Assembly (NCBI GenBank): GCA_041912595.1 | Contig: JAYRMR010000004.1 | Location: 62,001 to 126,000, forward strand | Reading direction: 5' to 3' | Source of the DNA: Roseateles_B sp041912595 | GTDB taxonomy: Bacteria > Pseudomonadota > Gammaproteobacteria > Burkholderiales > Burkholderiaceae_C | Length of the DNA stretch: 64,000 nt | Part shown: positions 39,008 through 48,880 of the stretch, piece by piece | Layout of the letters: each line of letters opens with the position of its first letter | Numbering within the stretch: the first letter of the stretch is position 1 | Made by a program: the position numbers and the translations under genes | The notes under the pieces: generated by a model | What the model was told of the DNA's origin: nothing | Databases searched by the model: none | The model's input: only the letters and a program-made list of their open reading frames with translations

Positions 39008-39574
39008 TCAGGCGAGGCGCAGCTCGATCAGCTCGCGCACCAGCTGGTTCAGCGACTGGTGCAGCGCCGCCTCGTTGGCCAGGCGCGTGCGTTCGTTCAT
39101 GTCGAGCCAGGCCGCATCCAGCGGCGTGGTGTGCACCAGGCGCATCTGGCGTTCGTAGACCAGCTTGCCGGTGGCGCGCTCGACCAGGCGGTAGTGCATG
39201 TAGAGCGCCACGGTGACGTCGGCGGCGACCATGGGCTGCTTCAGCTGCTGCAGCTGCGCCTGCAGCTCGTAGCGCCCGCCCTCGGGCATCACCGCCGCCA
39301 GGCCGACCCCGCGGAGCGACTCGTCGATGGCGATGCGCAGGCTCTCGTCGCTGATCTTGGAGCCCCAGTATTCCCAGGTCTCGGCCCCGCCGCCGACCTT
39401 GCCGAGACGGATCTGGCCCTTGAGCCCGTCGGGAATCCAGCTTCGCAACTGCAGCCGTTCGGCGGCGCCCAGGGCCATGCCGCCGGGTTCGGCGGGCGTG
39501 CCGCAGCCGCCCAGCAGCAGGGCGAGGGCCAGCAGCGGCGCGGACGCAAGAACGGTGGACGGAATCGGGCGCAT
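39008..39574 (-). CDS. lipoprotein of unknown function, 188 aa
   Basis: ATG 39574 starts a lipoprotein signal peptide with lipobox LLLGGCGTP, so the protein is likely membrane-anchored by lipidation. The mature part (LRSWIPDGLKGQIRLGKVGG, SLRGVGLAA, VALYMHYRLVERATGKLVYE) resembles lipoproteins of the LPS-assembly or curli-associated type with a single alpha/beta domain, but I cannot assign a family. It lies between cutA and the nitrilase gene on the same strand, with ~60-100 bp gaps. Confidence 0.7.
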   Translation of the reverse strand: MRPIPSTVLASAPLLALALLLGGCGTPAEPGGMALGAAERLQLRSWIPDGLKGQIRLGKVGGGAETWEYWGSKISDESLRIAIDESLRGVGLAAVMPEGGRYELQAQLQQLKQPMVAADVTVALYMHYRLVERATGKLVYERQMRLVHTTPLDAAWLDMNERTRLANEAALHQSLNQLVRELIELRLA

Positions 39575-39671
39575 GGCGGGCAGTCTCCTCGTGCCCATGA
39601 TGCCCGTCGGGGCGGGCCCTGAAGCCGCGAAAAGCGCGGCAAAGCCGCCCCGGATCGGACGCGGCAGCCGC

Positions 39672-40526
39672 TCAGAGCAGGCGGTGCTGCAGGGCCGGCA
39701 GCTGCGTGCGCACGGCCGCCAGGCGCTCGGCGTCGAGCGTCGCCATCACCACGCCCTCGCCCTCCGGCAGGCAGGCCAGGACCTGGCCCCACGGGTCGAT
39801 GATGAGGCTGTGCCCCCAGGTGCGGCGGCCGTTCTCGTGGCGCCCGCCCTGGGCCGGCGCGATGACATAGGCCTGGTTCTCGACCGCGCGCGCGCGCAGC
39901 AGCAGCTCCCAGTGCGCCTCGCCGGTGGTGTAGGTGAAGGCGGCCGGCACGGCGATAAGGTCGCAGGGCGGCTGGCCCGGCGTGAAGCTCATGGCCCGGA
40001 ACAGCTCCGGGAAGCGCAGGTCGTAGCAGACGGACAGCCCCGTGCGCCACGTCCGGCCGTCCCGCGCGCGCAGGTCCACCGTCACGGGCTGCTCGCCGCG
40101 CTCCAGCACCTGGCCTTCGTCGTAGGCTTCGCGGCCGTTGTTGAAGCGGAAGAGGTGGATCTTGTCGTAGCGCGCGGCCCGCTGGCCATCGGGGGCATAG
40201 ACGCACACGCTGTTGCGCACGCGCTCGCCGGCGGCCTCGCCCTCGCAGGCGATCGGCAGCGTGCCGCCGAGCACCCACACGCCCAGCTCCCGCGCCGCGT
40301 GGGCCAGGGCGCGCTGCAGGGGCGCGGCGGCGTCGGGCGCGACCGCCAGATCACGCTCGGCGATGGCGAGCTTGTCGCGGTCCTGCTGGCCCATCAGGCA
40401 GAAGTACTCGGGCAGGGCCACGGCCTCGGCGCCGCCGGCCGCGGCCTGCGCCATGAGCTCGCAGGCGCGCGCCAGGTTGCGGGCGGCGTCGGGCGTGGAC
40501 ACCATCTGGATGGCAGCGATCTTCAA
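39672..40526 (-). CDS. carbon-nitrogen hydrolase (Nit-family deaminated-glutathione amidase-like)
   Basis: A 284-residue enzyme of the nitrilase superfamily. The TTG start at 40526 is chosen because a GAGGAG lies 8 nt upstream, overlapping the yhdP stop, and because it gives the conserved N-terminal LKIAAIQMVSTPDAARNL. The catalytic triad is visible: Glu in VALPEYFCLMG, Lys in RYDKIHLFRFNN and Cys in LSVCYDLRFPELF. The pattern matches the Nit1/Nit2 branch, which repairs deaminated glutathione by hydrolysing it to alpha-ketoglutarate and Cys-Gly. It is translationally coupled to yhdP, a common arrangement in betaproteobacteria. Confidence 0.93.
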   Translation of the reverse strand: MKIAAIQMVSTPDAARNLARACELMAQAAAGGAEAVALPEYFCLMGQQDRDKLAIAERDLAVAPDAAAPLQRALAHAARELGVWVLGGTLPIACEGEAAGERVRNSVCVYAPDGQRAARYDKIHLFRFNNGREAYDEGQVLERGEQPVTVDLRARDGRTWRTGLSVCYDLRFPELFRAMSFTPGQPPCDLIAVPAAFTYTTGEAHWELLLRARAVENQAYVIAPAQGGRHENGRRTWGHSLIIDPWGQVLACLPEGEGVVMATLDAERLAAVRTQLPALQHRLL

Positions 40527-40536
40527 GGTCTTCTCC

Positions 40537-43500
40537 TCAGGGGGTGATGGCGGACGGCGGATTGGCGGACGGCCCCGACGCCGGCGCGCTGGCAGGGGCC
40601 GGCGCGGGAGCCGACGCGGGCATCGCCGCAGCCGGCTTGCTGGCGGCGTCATCGGGCACGCCGCCCTTGTGCGGCACTTCCTCGACCTTGGGCGACTCCC
40701 AGGTCCCGGTGACGTGGAACTCGCTCGTGCCGGCCGCCGCCATGGGCTTGCGCAGCAGCAGCTGGGCGAGGAAGGTGCCGAGGCCGATGGCCGGGTTGAT
40801 GGCGGCATAGGCCAGCGAGGCCCCGCCCGCATTGACCTGCGGCACCACGAGCACGCGCAGGTCCTGGGTCTCGCGGGCGAGGTCCGCGTGCCCGTCCATC
40901 AGCACCAGCGCCTGCACGCCGCGCATGCGCAGGTTCTCGCTGCGGGCGAGGCCGCGCTCGATGCGCGCGTCGCCCTCGAAGCTGTCGAAGGCAAAGCCCT
41001 CGGCGAAGACGTCGCGGAAGTCCAGCAGCAGGCGCCGCGGCAGGCTCTGCAGGCTCAGCACGCCCAGCAGGCGGCCGACGCCGGGCTCGGCCTTCAGGAA
41101 CTGGCCCGCGTCCAGCGCGACGTTGAGCTGGCCGCCCATGCTGGCGTAGTCGGGCGACAGCGGCGAGCCCTGCCAGCCCAGCTGCCCGCGCAGCTTGCCG
41201 CGTCCGTTGCGCAAGACCTGACCCTGCCCCATGCGCTCCAGGAGCTTGCCGGCATCGGCCACATCGAGCTGCCAGTCCAGCTGGGTGCGGCGCTGCGTCT
41301 GGCCGGGTTCGGCCTTCCACTGGCCGGTGGCGCTGAGCGTGGCGTCCGGGCTCTTGAGCTGCAGACGGTTGAGCTTCCATTCGCGCCCCGCAGGCAGTCG
41401 CGGCCCCTGCAGCTGCGCCTCGACCTCCAGACGGCCGAGGCGCTTGCCGCGCAGCTCGAAGTCGTCCACCACCACGTCCAGCGCCGGCACCTGGGTGTCC
41501 GTCTTCTCCAGCAGCTGGCTGACGGAATCGGCCTCGCTCTTGGGCAGCGACAGGCGGCTCAGGCGCGCGAACAGACGCCCGCCCTGCGGCGCGGCGTTGT
41601 CCCGCCAGTCGATCTGGCCGGCCAGCTGCTCGGCGTCCAGCGTGCCGCGCCAGGACCAGGCGTCGGCCCGGGTGAGGCTGGCGTTCAGGCGGTTGATGGC
41701 CCGCCCGCCCACCTGCAGCTGCTGGGCCTGCAGCTGGATGCGGGTCGGCCCGTAGCCGGCGTCGCCACCACCACCACCACTGCCACCGCCCGTGCTGCCC
41801 AGCAGCTGGGACTCCACCGCCAGCCACGGATCGGCCAGCAGGCGCCCCAGGCGGGCCTGGAAGAGCACGCCGCTGTCCGGCAACGCGGGCAGGCGGTCCT
41901 CGACCGCAATGGCGCCACGCAGCACCCTGGGGGCCTCCGCCTCGCTGGTGTCGCGCTGGTAGACGGCATGAAGCAGGTTGCCGACGTCCAGGCGCAGCTC
42001 GTCGCGCTGGGCGCCGGTCGACTGCGTCTGGTAGAGCAGCGGCAGGCTGGTGTCGGCGTCCTTGCGCAGCGGGGCGGGCAGGTCCACGCCGAGGCCCTGC
42101 AACGAGGACTGCACCGAGATCTCCGTGGCCCCGCCCCGGATGCCGAGCTGCAGCCGGTACGCCGCCTGCCCGGTCATGAAGGACCCGAGCCGGCTCACGA
42201 GCCCCATCTCGGCCGCGCGGCGCAGACCGTCCGCCGTGGCCACGCCCTGACCGGTGAAGCGCAGGCTGCCGTCCTTCTGGCTGCCGCCCTCGAAGCTGGC
42301 GTCGCCGCCCAGCACCTGGGCCTGGCCGCCGGTGATCTGCAGGCCCTTGTGGTCGAAATCGACCCGCCCCTTCGCCGCGCCGAGCAGCGGCACATCGGGC
42401 CGCAGGCGCAGGTCATTGCCCTGCAGCTGCACGCTGCCCTTGACCTGCGTGCCCTCCACGCGATCCAGCGGCATCTGCAGGCTCAGCTTGAGGCCGGCAT
42501 TGCCGTTGGAGGTGGCCGTGGCGAGGGCATTGCCCGTCCACTGGCCGACAGGTGAGACGTTGACGAAGCGGATCAGCTCCGAGGCCGGGCCGCGGCCCAC
42601 GCCGTCCAGCGCCAGCACCTGGTGGTGGATGAGGTCGCGGATGCCGCCGTTCACGCCGGTGAGCTCGTAGCCCAGCACCTGCGCCCGGCCGTTGCGGATG
42701 CTCATGCTGCCGCGGTCGAAGAGCAGCTCGGCCTGCACCCGCTCCATCACGGGCCACGGGGATTCGTAGGCCGGGACGCCCTCGCGGGCGGCGTGGCTCG
42801 GCACGTAGGCGAGCAGGACGTCGCGGGCCTGCGCGCTGATGCGGAACTGGCCGTCCTTGCTGCGGTCGTAGGGGAAGTCCCAGAGGTCGCCGCGGCTGCG
42901 GAACTGCACGTTGCTGGCGGTACCGTCGAGTACGGCGTCGCGGACGTAGTGGCGGGCCTGGTCGCCCACGCCGAGCGGCAGGTAGCGCCAGACCGCCGCG
43001 GCCTTGGCCTCGGACAGCCGCCCGTTCAGGTCCAGCAGGCCCGGCAGGCGACCGCCGCGGCCGACGCCCTCGCCCGCGCCGGTGCGCCAGGTGGCCTCCA
43101 GCTCGCCCAGCAGGTCCTCGTTGGCGACGCTCACCTCGCTGGCCTTGAGCTCGACCATCGGCAGACCATTCGGGCGCGGCTCGATGCGCCAGTCCAGCTG
43201 GGCCGAGAGGCGCTGGATCGGGATGCGCGGCGCCTCGAAGACACCGGGGAACTCCACCGAGCCCTCGCTGATGTGCAGCTGCGCCTGCCCGCCGCGCTCG
43301 GTGGCCTCGAAGCGCAGGCTCGCGCCGTCCAGCCCGGGGCGGCCCACGTGCAGGGCGTCGGCGCCGGCCTGGGCCTCCATGCTGAACTGCGTCAGCTGCC
43401 CGCGGGCCCGGTAGCGGCTCGGGGCGTCCAGGCTGCCCTCCCAGCTCGCCCCCAGCTCGCTGAGCACGCCCTGCGGGGCGATGTCGTCGATCAGGCGGCG

Positions 43501-44706
43501 CAGCGGCTCGCCCAGCGGCAGCTTGGTCGCGATGCGGGCCAGCAGGTCGAGGTCCAGGCGCTGGGCCTTGAGCTCGCCGCCGACGATGCGCCCGGGCGAC
43601 GGGGCCTGGGTGACGTCGCGTTCGCCGGCCTGGGCTTCCTGCACGCTGAGGGACCAGTCGCTGCGGGGCCAGACGAGGCGGTCGTCCAGCTCGAAGCCCA
43701 GCTGCTTGGCGGAGAGCGTCAGCTGCGTGCCGCTGCGGCGCAGCTCCAGGCGACCGGCGATGCCGCTGAGGTCGAGCACGTCGACCCGGGGCGACAGGCG
43801 CATGCGCACCGAGCGCAGCGCCATGTCCAGCGTGAGGGCCTGCGGCTGGCCTTCGCGGATCTCGGCCCAGGCCCGCAGCGCGCCGTCGCCCTCGGACAGC
43901 TCGAATGGCAGGTCCAGGTAGCGGCGCAGCTCGCGCACATCGGCCCGGGGCAGGTCGGCGAAGAGATCGCCGCTCCAGTGCTGGAATTCGCTCGGCCGGC
44001 TCAGCAGGGCCTGCTTGAAGCGCCCGCGCAGGCTCAGGGCCTGGCCCCAGGCCGCGGGCGGCGTGGCGTCCAGGCGCAGGTCGTGGTGGACGAGGCCGTT
44101 GCGCATGACGAGATCCAGCCCGCCGAGCTCCAGCGGCGGTGCCTGGCGTTTCTCGTCCACCCAGCGGATACGGCCCTGGCGGATGACGAATTCCGGCTGG
44201 GAGAAGAACCAGTCCGCGAGCTCGGCGCCGTCGGTGGAGCGCTCGCCCTCGGCGATGTCCAGGCCCGCCACGAAGATGCGGCCGCGTTTGTCCCGCCGCA
44301 GCTCGAGCTCCGGCTTGCTGATCAGCAGCTGGGCAAAGCGCACCTCCAGGGCGTAGAGGGAGCGCAGGGACAGCACGGCCTTCACCTCGGGCAGGCGCAG
44401 CGCGGTGCGGCCCTGGGCGTCGCTCAGGCGCAGGTCATGCAGGGTGATGGCGGGCAGCCAGGCGCCGGGATCGGCCTCCAGGCGGCCGATCTCGGTCTTC
44501 AACCCCAGAACGCGGGTGGCTTGTTGCTCCAGCGGCGCACGCCATCGATCCAGCTGCGGCAGAATCGCCCAGTGAAGCGTGAGCCAGGCTGCCAGCAGCA
44601 GGGTGCACAGCATCAGCAGGGCGATGACGACCCAGCGCATGCAGCGGCGCGTCCACCAGAGCGGACGCCGGCAGGCAGCAAGCGTTTGGGCAATCAGCGA
44701 AGACAT
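40537..44706 (-). CDS. yhdP: YhdP-family AsmA-like envelope lipid-transport protein
   Basis: A 1389-residue inner-membrane protein with one N-terminal membrane helix (~28-48, VVIALLMLCTLLLAAWLTL) and a long periplasmic beta-rich body. YhdP with TamB and YdbH forms bridge-like proteins that carry phospholipid from inner to outer membrane. Typical features are GLKTEIGRLEADPGAWLPAI near the start, the DUF3971 region in the middle, and a C-terminal AsmA-like segment (GRAAINPAIGLGTFLAQLLL-like, AYAAINPAIGLGTFLAQLLL). A Gly-rich linker (near 41760-41790) and a Pro/Ala/Ser-rich C-terminal tail are present. Start ATG 44706 is the first with a plausible membrane anchor. It is divergent from glnE. Confidence 0.93.
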   Translation of the reverse strand: MSSLIAQTLAACRRPLWWTRRCMRWVVIALLMLCTLLLAAWLTLHWAILPQLDRWRAPLEQQATRVLGLKTEIGRLEADPGAWLPAITLHDLRLSDAQGRTALRLPEVKAVLSLRSLYALEVRFAQLLISKPELELRRDKRGRIFVAGLDIAEGERSTDGAELADWFFSQPEFVIRQGRIRWVDEKRQAPPLELGGLDLVMRNGLVHHDLRLDATPPAAWGQALSLRGRFKQALLSRPSEFQHWSGDLFADLPRADVRELRRYLDLPFELSEGDGALRAWAEIREGQPQALTLDMALRSVRMRLSPRVDVLDLSGIAGRLELRRSGTQLTLSAKQLGFELDDRLVWPRSDWSLSVQEAQAGERDVTQAPSPGRIVGGELKAQRLDLDLLARIATKLPLGEPLRRLIDDIAPQGVLSELGASWEGSLDAPSRYRARGQLTQFSMEAQAGADALHVGRPGLDGASLRFEATERGGQAQLHISEGSVEFPGVFEAPRIPIQRLSAQLDWRIEPRPNGLPMVELKASEVSVANEDLLGELEATWRTGAGEGVGRGGRLPGLLDLNGRLSEAKAAAVWRYLPLGVGDQARHYVRDAVLDGTASNVQFRSRGDLWDFPYDRSKDGQFRISAQARDVLLAYVPSHAAREGVPAYESPWPVMERVQAELLFDRGSMSIRNGRAQVLGYELTGVNGGIRDLIHHQVLALDGVGRGPASELIRFVNVSPVGQWTGNALATATSNGNAGLKLSLQMPLDRVEGTQVKGSVQLQGNDLRLRPDVPLLGAAKGRVDFDHKGLQITGGQAQVLGGDASFEGGSQKDGSLRFTGQGVATADGLRRAAEMGLVSRLGSFMTGQAAYRLQLGIRGGATEISVQSSLQGLGVDLPAPLRKDADTSLPLLYQTQSTGAQRDELRLDVGNLLHAVYQRDTSEAEAPRVLRGAIAVEDRLPALPDSGVLFQARLGRLLADPWLAVESQLLGSTGGGSGGGGGDAGYGPTRIQLQAQQLQVGGRAINRLNASLTRADAWSWRGTLDAEQLAGQIDWRDNAAPQGGRLFARLSRLSLPKSEADSVSQLLEKTDTQVPALDVVVDDFELRGKRLGRLEVEAQLQGPRLPAGREWKLNRLQLKSPDATLSATGQWKAEPGQTQRRTQLDWQLDVADAGKLLERMGQGQVLRNGRGKLRGQLGWQGSPLSPDYASMGGQLNVALDAGQFLKAEPGVGRLLGVLSLQSLPRRLLLDFRDVFAEGFAFDSFEGDARIERGLARSENLRMRGVQALVLMDGHADLARETQDLRVLVVPQVNAGGASLAYAAINPAIGLGTFLAQLLLRKPMAAAGTSEFHVTGTWESPKVEEVPHKGGVPDDAASKPAAAMPASAPAPAPASAPASGPSANPPSAITP

Positions 44707-44846
44707 GACAGAGGCACGAGAGGCCGGCAATCGGCAGTGGACACCATGAGTTTTGATTCGAAGCCTCGGCCAGCGCACGTGCTGAAGCGCACGGCGGCCC
44801 TTCGCTCGTGGAATGCCCTGGCATCTTACCCAGGGGCATCCCGGCG

Positions 44847-47645
44847 ATGAGCACCATGGAGCAAAGTTTTACGAAGCCCGGCGACGCGCCGACCGCCCTG
44901 CCGCTTGCCAGTGCCGCGCACAGCCGCTTCGTGCAGCGCATCCGCCGCCGCTACGAGGCCGAGCTGCCCTTGCTGCCTCCCGGCATCCCCGGCCGCGAGG
45001 CGATGCAGACGCTGATCGGGCAGCTGCAGGCCGGCGGCCGCACGCTCGCCAGCAGCCTGCGGGTGTGCCGCCACCTGGTGCTGGAGCGCCTCGCCGTGGC
45101 CGACATCGAGCAGGCCGCCCCCATGCCCGCCATCACGGAGGCCATGACCACGCTGGCCGAGGTCACGCTGTGCGCCGCCCTGCAGCAGGCCCGCCTCGAG
45201 CAGGACGAAGTGAACGGCGAGCCCCGCAATGAGGCCGGCGAGCCCATCGAGTTCTGGGTCATCGGCATGGGCAAGCTGGGCGGGCGCGAGCTCAATGTCT
45301 CGTCCGATATCGACCTGATCTACGTCTACGAGGACGACGGCCAGACGCTGGGGCCCCGCGTGGTCACGGCGCACGAGTACTTCAGCCTGGTGGCCAAGCG
45401 GCTCTACGCCCTGATCGGCGACGTCACCGAGGACGGCCAGGTCTTCCGCGTGGACCTCGCCCTGCGGCCCAACGGCAACTCCGGGCCGCCGGTGGTGAGC
45501 CTGTCGATGCTGGAGGAGTACTTCCTCGTGCAGGGCCGCGAATGGGAGCGCTTCGCCTGGCTCAAGAGCCGCGTGGTGGCGCCGGCCCAGCCCGAGGCCG
45601 GCGAGCCGCCCTCGCGTGCCGTGGCGCTGCGCTCGCTCGTGACGCCCTTCGTCTACCGCCGCTACCTGGACTACGGCGTCTTCGAGGGCCTGCGCCAGCT
45701 GCACCGCAAGATCCGCGACGAGGCCCAGCGCCGCGCCGCCGGCCGCCCGGAGCGCGCCAATGACGTCAAGCTCTCGCGCGGGGGCATCCGCGAGATCGAG
45801 TTCATCGTGCAGCTGCTGCAGGTGGTGCGCGGCGGGCAGTTCCCCGAGATCCGCACCCGCTCGACCGTCAAGGCGCTGGGCCGGCTCGCCGCGCGCGGCC
45901 TCATGAAGCCGGCCACCGCCGAGAAGCTGGCCGAGGCCTACGACTTCCTGCGCCGCGTCGAGCACCGCATCCAGTTCCTGGACGACCAGCAGACGCACTG
46001 TCTGCCCGGCTGCGACGACGACCTCGGCTGGATCGCCCGCTCCATGGGCATGGCCTGCACGAGCGAGGCCTGCCAGCTGCTGGACCGGCTGTGCGAGGTG
46101 CGCGAGCTGGTGGCGACGGAGTTCGACGCCCTGCTGCACGACGGCCAGGCGCCCGGCGCCGGCAACTGCAAGAAGGGCCAGTGCGGCGGTCCGCCGCTGC
46201 CGGTGGACGCCGATGAGTTCCTGGAAAAGCTGCCGCCGGAGCTGTCCGAGGCCGTGCGCCGCTGGGCGCAGCAGCCGCGGGTGCAGAACCTGCGCGAGGA
46301 GTCCCGCCTGCGCCTGGCCAAGCTGGTCGGCCGCACCGCGCTGGGCGTGCGCGACGGCGAATGCAGCCTCGATGCCGCCCTGCGCTTCATCGACTGGATG
46401 GAGCCCCTGCTGCGTCGCGAGAGCTACCTCGCGCTGCTGGTCGAGCGACCGTCCGTCCATTCGCGCCTGCTGCGGCTGCTGGGCCTGGCCCGCTGGCCGA
46501 TGCGCTATCTGATGCAGCACCCCGGCGTGATCGACGAGCTGGCGGACACCCGCCTGCTGCACGAACGCTTCGACGGCGCCACCTTCATCGCCGACCTCCA
46601 GGCCCGCCACGACGCCTGGGCGCAGCACGGCGAGGCCGACGAGGAAGCGCTGCTGGACAGCGTGCGCCGCGCCCACCATGCCGAGGTCTTCCGCACGCTG
46701 GTGCGCGACGTCGAGGGCGAGATCACGGTCGAGCAGGTCGCCGATGACCTCTCCGCGCTGGCCGATGCGACGCTGCAGTGCGTGATCGACTGGGCCTGGT
46801 CGCGCCTGAAGCAGAAGCACCGCGAGCAGCCCTGCTTCGCCGTCATCGCCTACGGCAAGCTCGGTGGCAAGGAGCTGGGCTATGGCGGCGACCTCGACGT
46901 GGTCTTCCTCTTCGACAACGAGCAGGACACCGACGAGAACGCCCCCGAGGCCTACGCCGCCTTCGTGCGCAAGCTCATCACCTGGCTCACGCTGCGCACG
47001 GCCGCGGGCGAGCTCTTCGACATCGACACCGCCCTGCGGCCCAACGGCAACTCCGGGCTGCTCGTCACCTCGATGGCCTCCTTCGGCAACTACCAGATCG
47101 GCCGGGGCAGCAACACCGCGTGGACCTGGGAACACCAGGCCATCACGCGGGCCCGCTTCTGCGCGGGCGATGCCGGCCTGGCCCAGCGCTTCGAGGACGT
47201 CCGCCGCCAGGTGCTGACCGCCCCGCGCGACCCGCAGGCGCTGCGCCAGGAGGTGCAGGCCATGCGCGAGAAGGTGCGCACGGCGCGCCCGGTGAAGCCG
47301 GGGCTCTTCGACGTCAAGCACAGCCCGGGCGGCATGATGGATGCCGAGTTCGCGCTCCAGTACCTGATCCTGGCGCATTCCGGCCAGCATCCCGAGCTCC
47401 TCGCCAACGCCGGCAACATCGCGCTGCTGCAGCGGGCCGAGGAGGCCGGGCTGCTGCCCGCGGGCGTCGGCCGCAACGCGGCCAATGCCTACCGCGAGCT
47501 GCGCCGCCTGCAGCACCGGGCACGCCTGGACGAGCAGAGCACCGCGCTCGATGAAGCCGCCCAGGCGGCCCAGGGCACGGCCCCGCTGCAGGCCGCCGTG
47601 CGGACGCTGTGGCAGGCGGTATTCCCTCCCGAGACGGCCGCCTGA
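44847..47645 (+). CDS. glnE: bifunctional glutamine-synthetase adenylyltransferase/deadenylase
   Basis: Adenylylates and deadenylylates glutamine synthetase in response to PII signalling, controlling nitrogen assimilation. The 932-residue protein has two nucleotidyltransferase domains: N-terminal adenylyl-removase (VIGMGKLGGRELNVSSDIDL) and C-terminal adenylyl-transferase (VIAYGKLGGKELGYGGDLDV), each followed by a helical regulatory region (RLQHRARLDEQ near the end). A Cys/Gly-rich insert (CKKGQCGGPPLP) sits between the domains. Start ATG 44847 fits the family N-terminus. It overlaps the rhombosortase gene by one base (TGATG), implying coupled translation. Confidence 0.97.
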   Translation: MSTMEQSFTKPGDAPTALPLASAAHSRFVQRIRRRYEAELPLLPPGIPGREAMQTLIGQLQAGGRTLASSLRVCRHLVLERLAVADIEQAAPMPAITEAMTTLAEVTLCAALQQARLEQDEVNGEPRNEAGEPIEFWVIGMGKLGGRELNVSSDIDLIYVYEDDGQTLGPRVVTAHEYFSLVAKRLYALIGDVTEDGQVFRVDLALRPNGNSGPPVVSLSMLEEYFLVQGREWERFAWLKSRVVAPAQPEAGEPPSRAVALRSLVTPFVYRRYLDYGVFEGLRQLHRKIRDEAQRRAAGRPERANDVKLSRGGIREIEFIVQLLQVVRGGQFPEIRTRSTVKALGRLAARGLMKPATAEKLAEAYDFLRRVEHRIQFLDDQQTHCLPGCDDDLGWIARSMGMACTSEACQLLDRLCEVRELVATEFDALLHDGQAPGAGNCKKGQCGGPPLPVDADEFLEKLPPELSEAVRRWAQQPRVQNLREESRLRLAKLVGRTALGVRDGECSLDAALRFIDWMEPLLRRESYLALLVERPSVHSRLLRLLGLARWPMRYLMQHPGVIDELADTRLLHERFDGATFIADLQARHDAWAQHGEADEEALLDSVRRAHHAEVFRTLVRDVEGEITVEQVADDLSALADATLQCVIDWAWSRLKQKHREQPCFAVIAYGKLGGKELGYGGDLDVVFLFDNEQDTDENAPEAYAAFVRKLITWLTLRTAAGELFDIDTALRPNGNSGLLVTSMASFGNYQIGRGSNTAWTWEHQAITRARFCAGDAGLAQRFEDVRRQVLTAPRDPQALRQEVQAMREKVRTARPVKPGLFDVKHSPGGMMDAEFALQYLILAHSGQHPELLANAGNIALLQRAEEAGLLPAGVGRNAANAYRELRRLQHRARLDEQSTALDEAAQAAQGTAPLQAAVRTLWQAVFPPETAA

Positions 47646-48217
47646 TGCGCGCGTGGACCACCCTGTGCGCCGCCGCCGCGGCGCTGGCGCTGCTGGCGGC
47701 CCTCCTCGCCACCTCCGTGCTGCCCGCCGGACGCGTGGACTGGCAGGCCGACCTCGTCTGGCAGCAGCCCTGGCGGCTGTGGACCGGTGCCCTCGTGCAC
47801 TGGAGCTGGCATCACCTGCTCGCCAATCTCGCGGGCTGCCTCGTGCTGGCGCTGCTCGGCTGGGCCAGCGAGCCGGGCGGGCGCGCGGCCCTGGCCTGGT
47901 TCATCGCCTGGCCGCTCACGCAACTGGGCCTGCTGCTGCAGCCCGGCCTGCACCGCTACGGCGGGCTGTCCGGCGTGCTGCACGCCGGCGTGGCCGTGCT
48001 GGTGGTGATGCTGTGGCAGCGCAAGGGGCGCGAGCGGGCGCTGGGCGCGGCCATCGGCCTGGGCCTCGTGCTCAAGCTGCTGTCGGAGCAGCCCCTGGGC
48101 GCGCCGCTGCGCACGGTCATCGGCTGGGACGTGCCCATCGCGCCCTTCGCGCACCTGTCCGGCGCGGCCGCCGGGCTGTTGTGCGGCTTGCTGCTCCTGC
48201 GCGGCGGCAAGCGCTGA
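47645..48217 (+). CDS. rrtA: rhombosortase (GlyGly-CTERM protease)
   Basis: A 190-residue rhomboid-type intramembrane serine protease with six predicted membrane helices. The catalytic serine lies in GGLSGVLHAG and the catalytic histidine is likely in APFAHLSGAAAGLL. The GxSGxxH motif is the distinguishing sequence of the rhombosortase subfamily. Rhombosortase cleaves proteins bearing a C-terminal GlyGly-CTERM tail. The S8 protease at 12416-14176 carries such a tail and is the obvious substrate in this window. It starts at the last base of the glnE stop codon. Confidence 0.88.
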   Translation: MRAWTTLCAAAAALALLAALLATSVLPAGRVDWQADLVWQQPWRLWTGALVHWSWHHLLANLAGCLVLALLGWASEPGGRAALAWFIAWPLTQLGLLLQPGLHRYGGLSGVLHAGVAVLVVMLWQRKGRERALGAAIGLGLVLKLLSEQPLGAPLRTVIGWDVPIAPFAHLSGAAAGLLCGLLLLRGGKR

Positions 48218-48230
48218 ACGGGCCGTGCCG

Positions 48231-48300
48231 CTCGCCGCGTTGCACGCGGCGTTGCACGCCTCTTTGCACGCCTGTTCGTGCGCCACATCGCTCGCCGCGT
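48231..48300. repeat. short tandem and direct repeats downstream of rrtA
   Basis: TTGCACGC occurs three times at exact 12-bp spacing (48240, 48252, 48264). The segment is framed by two copies of CTCGCCGCGT (48231-48240 and 48291-48300). It lies in the 165-bp gap between rrtA and the convergent GNAT gene. Function unknown. Confidence 0.6.
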
Positions 48301-48382
48301 CACAGGCGGCCTCCAGCGCTGCACGCCCTGTCGGCCCGCCACTCCTCGCCCCACACGCCCGTCGGCGATGGGGGCGCGCGGC

Positions 48383-48880
48383 TCAGACCTCGCGGGTCAT
48401 GAAGAGGCTGTAGGGGTCCTCGCCATAGCCTTCGAAGGGGCCGCAGGTCTCGAAGCCGGCGGAGCGGTACAGCGCATGGGCCGGCGCGAAGAAGGGCTGC
48501 GGACCGGTCTCGAGACTGAGGCGTCGCACGCCCTGGTCGCGGGCGTCGTCCAGCAGGCGGTTCAGCAGCGCGCGAGCCACGCCCCGGCCGCGGGCGGCGG
48601 TGGCGGTGCGCATGGACTTCAGCTCGGCATGCTCACCGCTGAGGCGCTTGAGGGCGCCGCAGCCCAGCAGCTCGCCGGCGGCATCCCAGGCCGTCCAGAA
48701 GCGGACCTCGGGCCGCTTCAGCCGCTCGAGATCCAGCGCATGCACGCTTTCGGGCGGGGACACGCGCCGCATGTCCGCCAGGTGCTCCTCCAGCAAGGCC
48801 GCGATGCGCGGGTCGCTGAGGTCATCGAGGCGCAGGCGCAGGCCGGTGGCGGCCACGGGCGGCAGGGTGGATGTGTGCAT
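48383..48880 (-). CDS. GNAT-family N-acetyltransferase
   Basis: A 165-residue acetyl-CoA-dependent acetyltransferase. The GNAT acetyl-CoA motif is seen in MRTATAARGRGVARALLNRL (R-x-x-G-x-G/A), followed by RLSLETGPQPFF and HALYRSAGFETCGPFEGY. The pattern is that of the small ribosomal-protein- or amine-acetylating GNATs; the substrate is not predictable. It faces rrtA (convergent) and is divergent from the EamA transporter 218 bp away. Confidence 0.88.
   Translation of the reverse strand: MHTSTLPPVAATGLRLRLDDLSDPRIAALLEEHLADMRRVSPPESVHALDLERLKRPEVRFWTAWDAAGELLGCGALKRLSGEHAELKSMRTATAARGRGVARALLNRLLDDARDQGVRRLSLETGPQPFFAPAHALYRSAGFETCGPFEGYGEDPYSLFMTREV

Noticed and set aside
44826..47516. An 896-codon minus-strand frame opposite glnE.
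   Set aside because: The product is low-complexity and domain-free, while GlnE on the plus strand is unmistakable.
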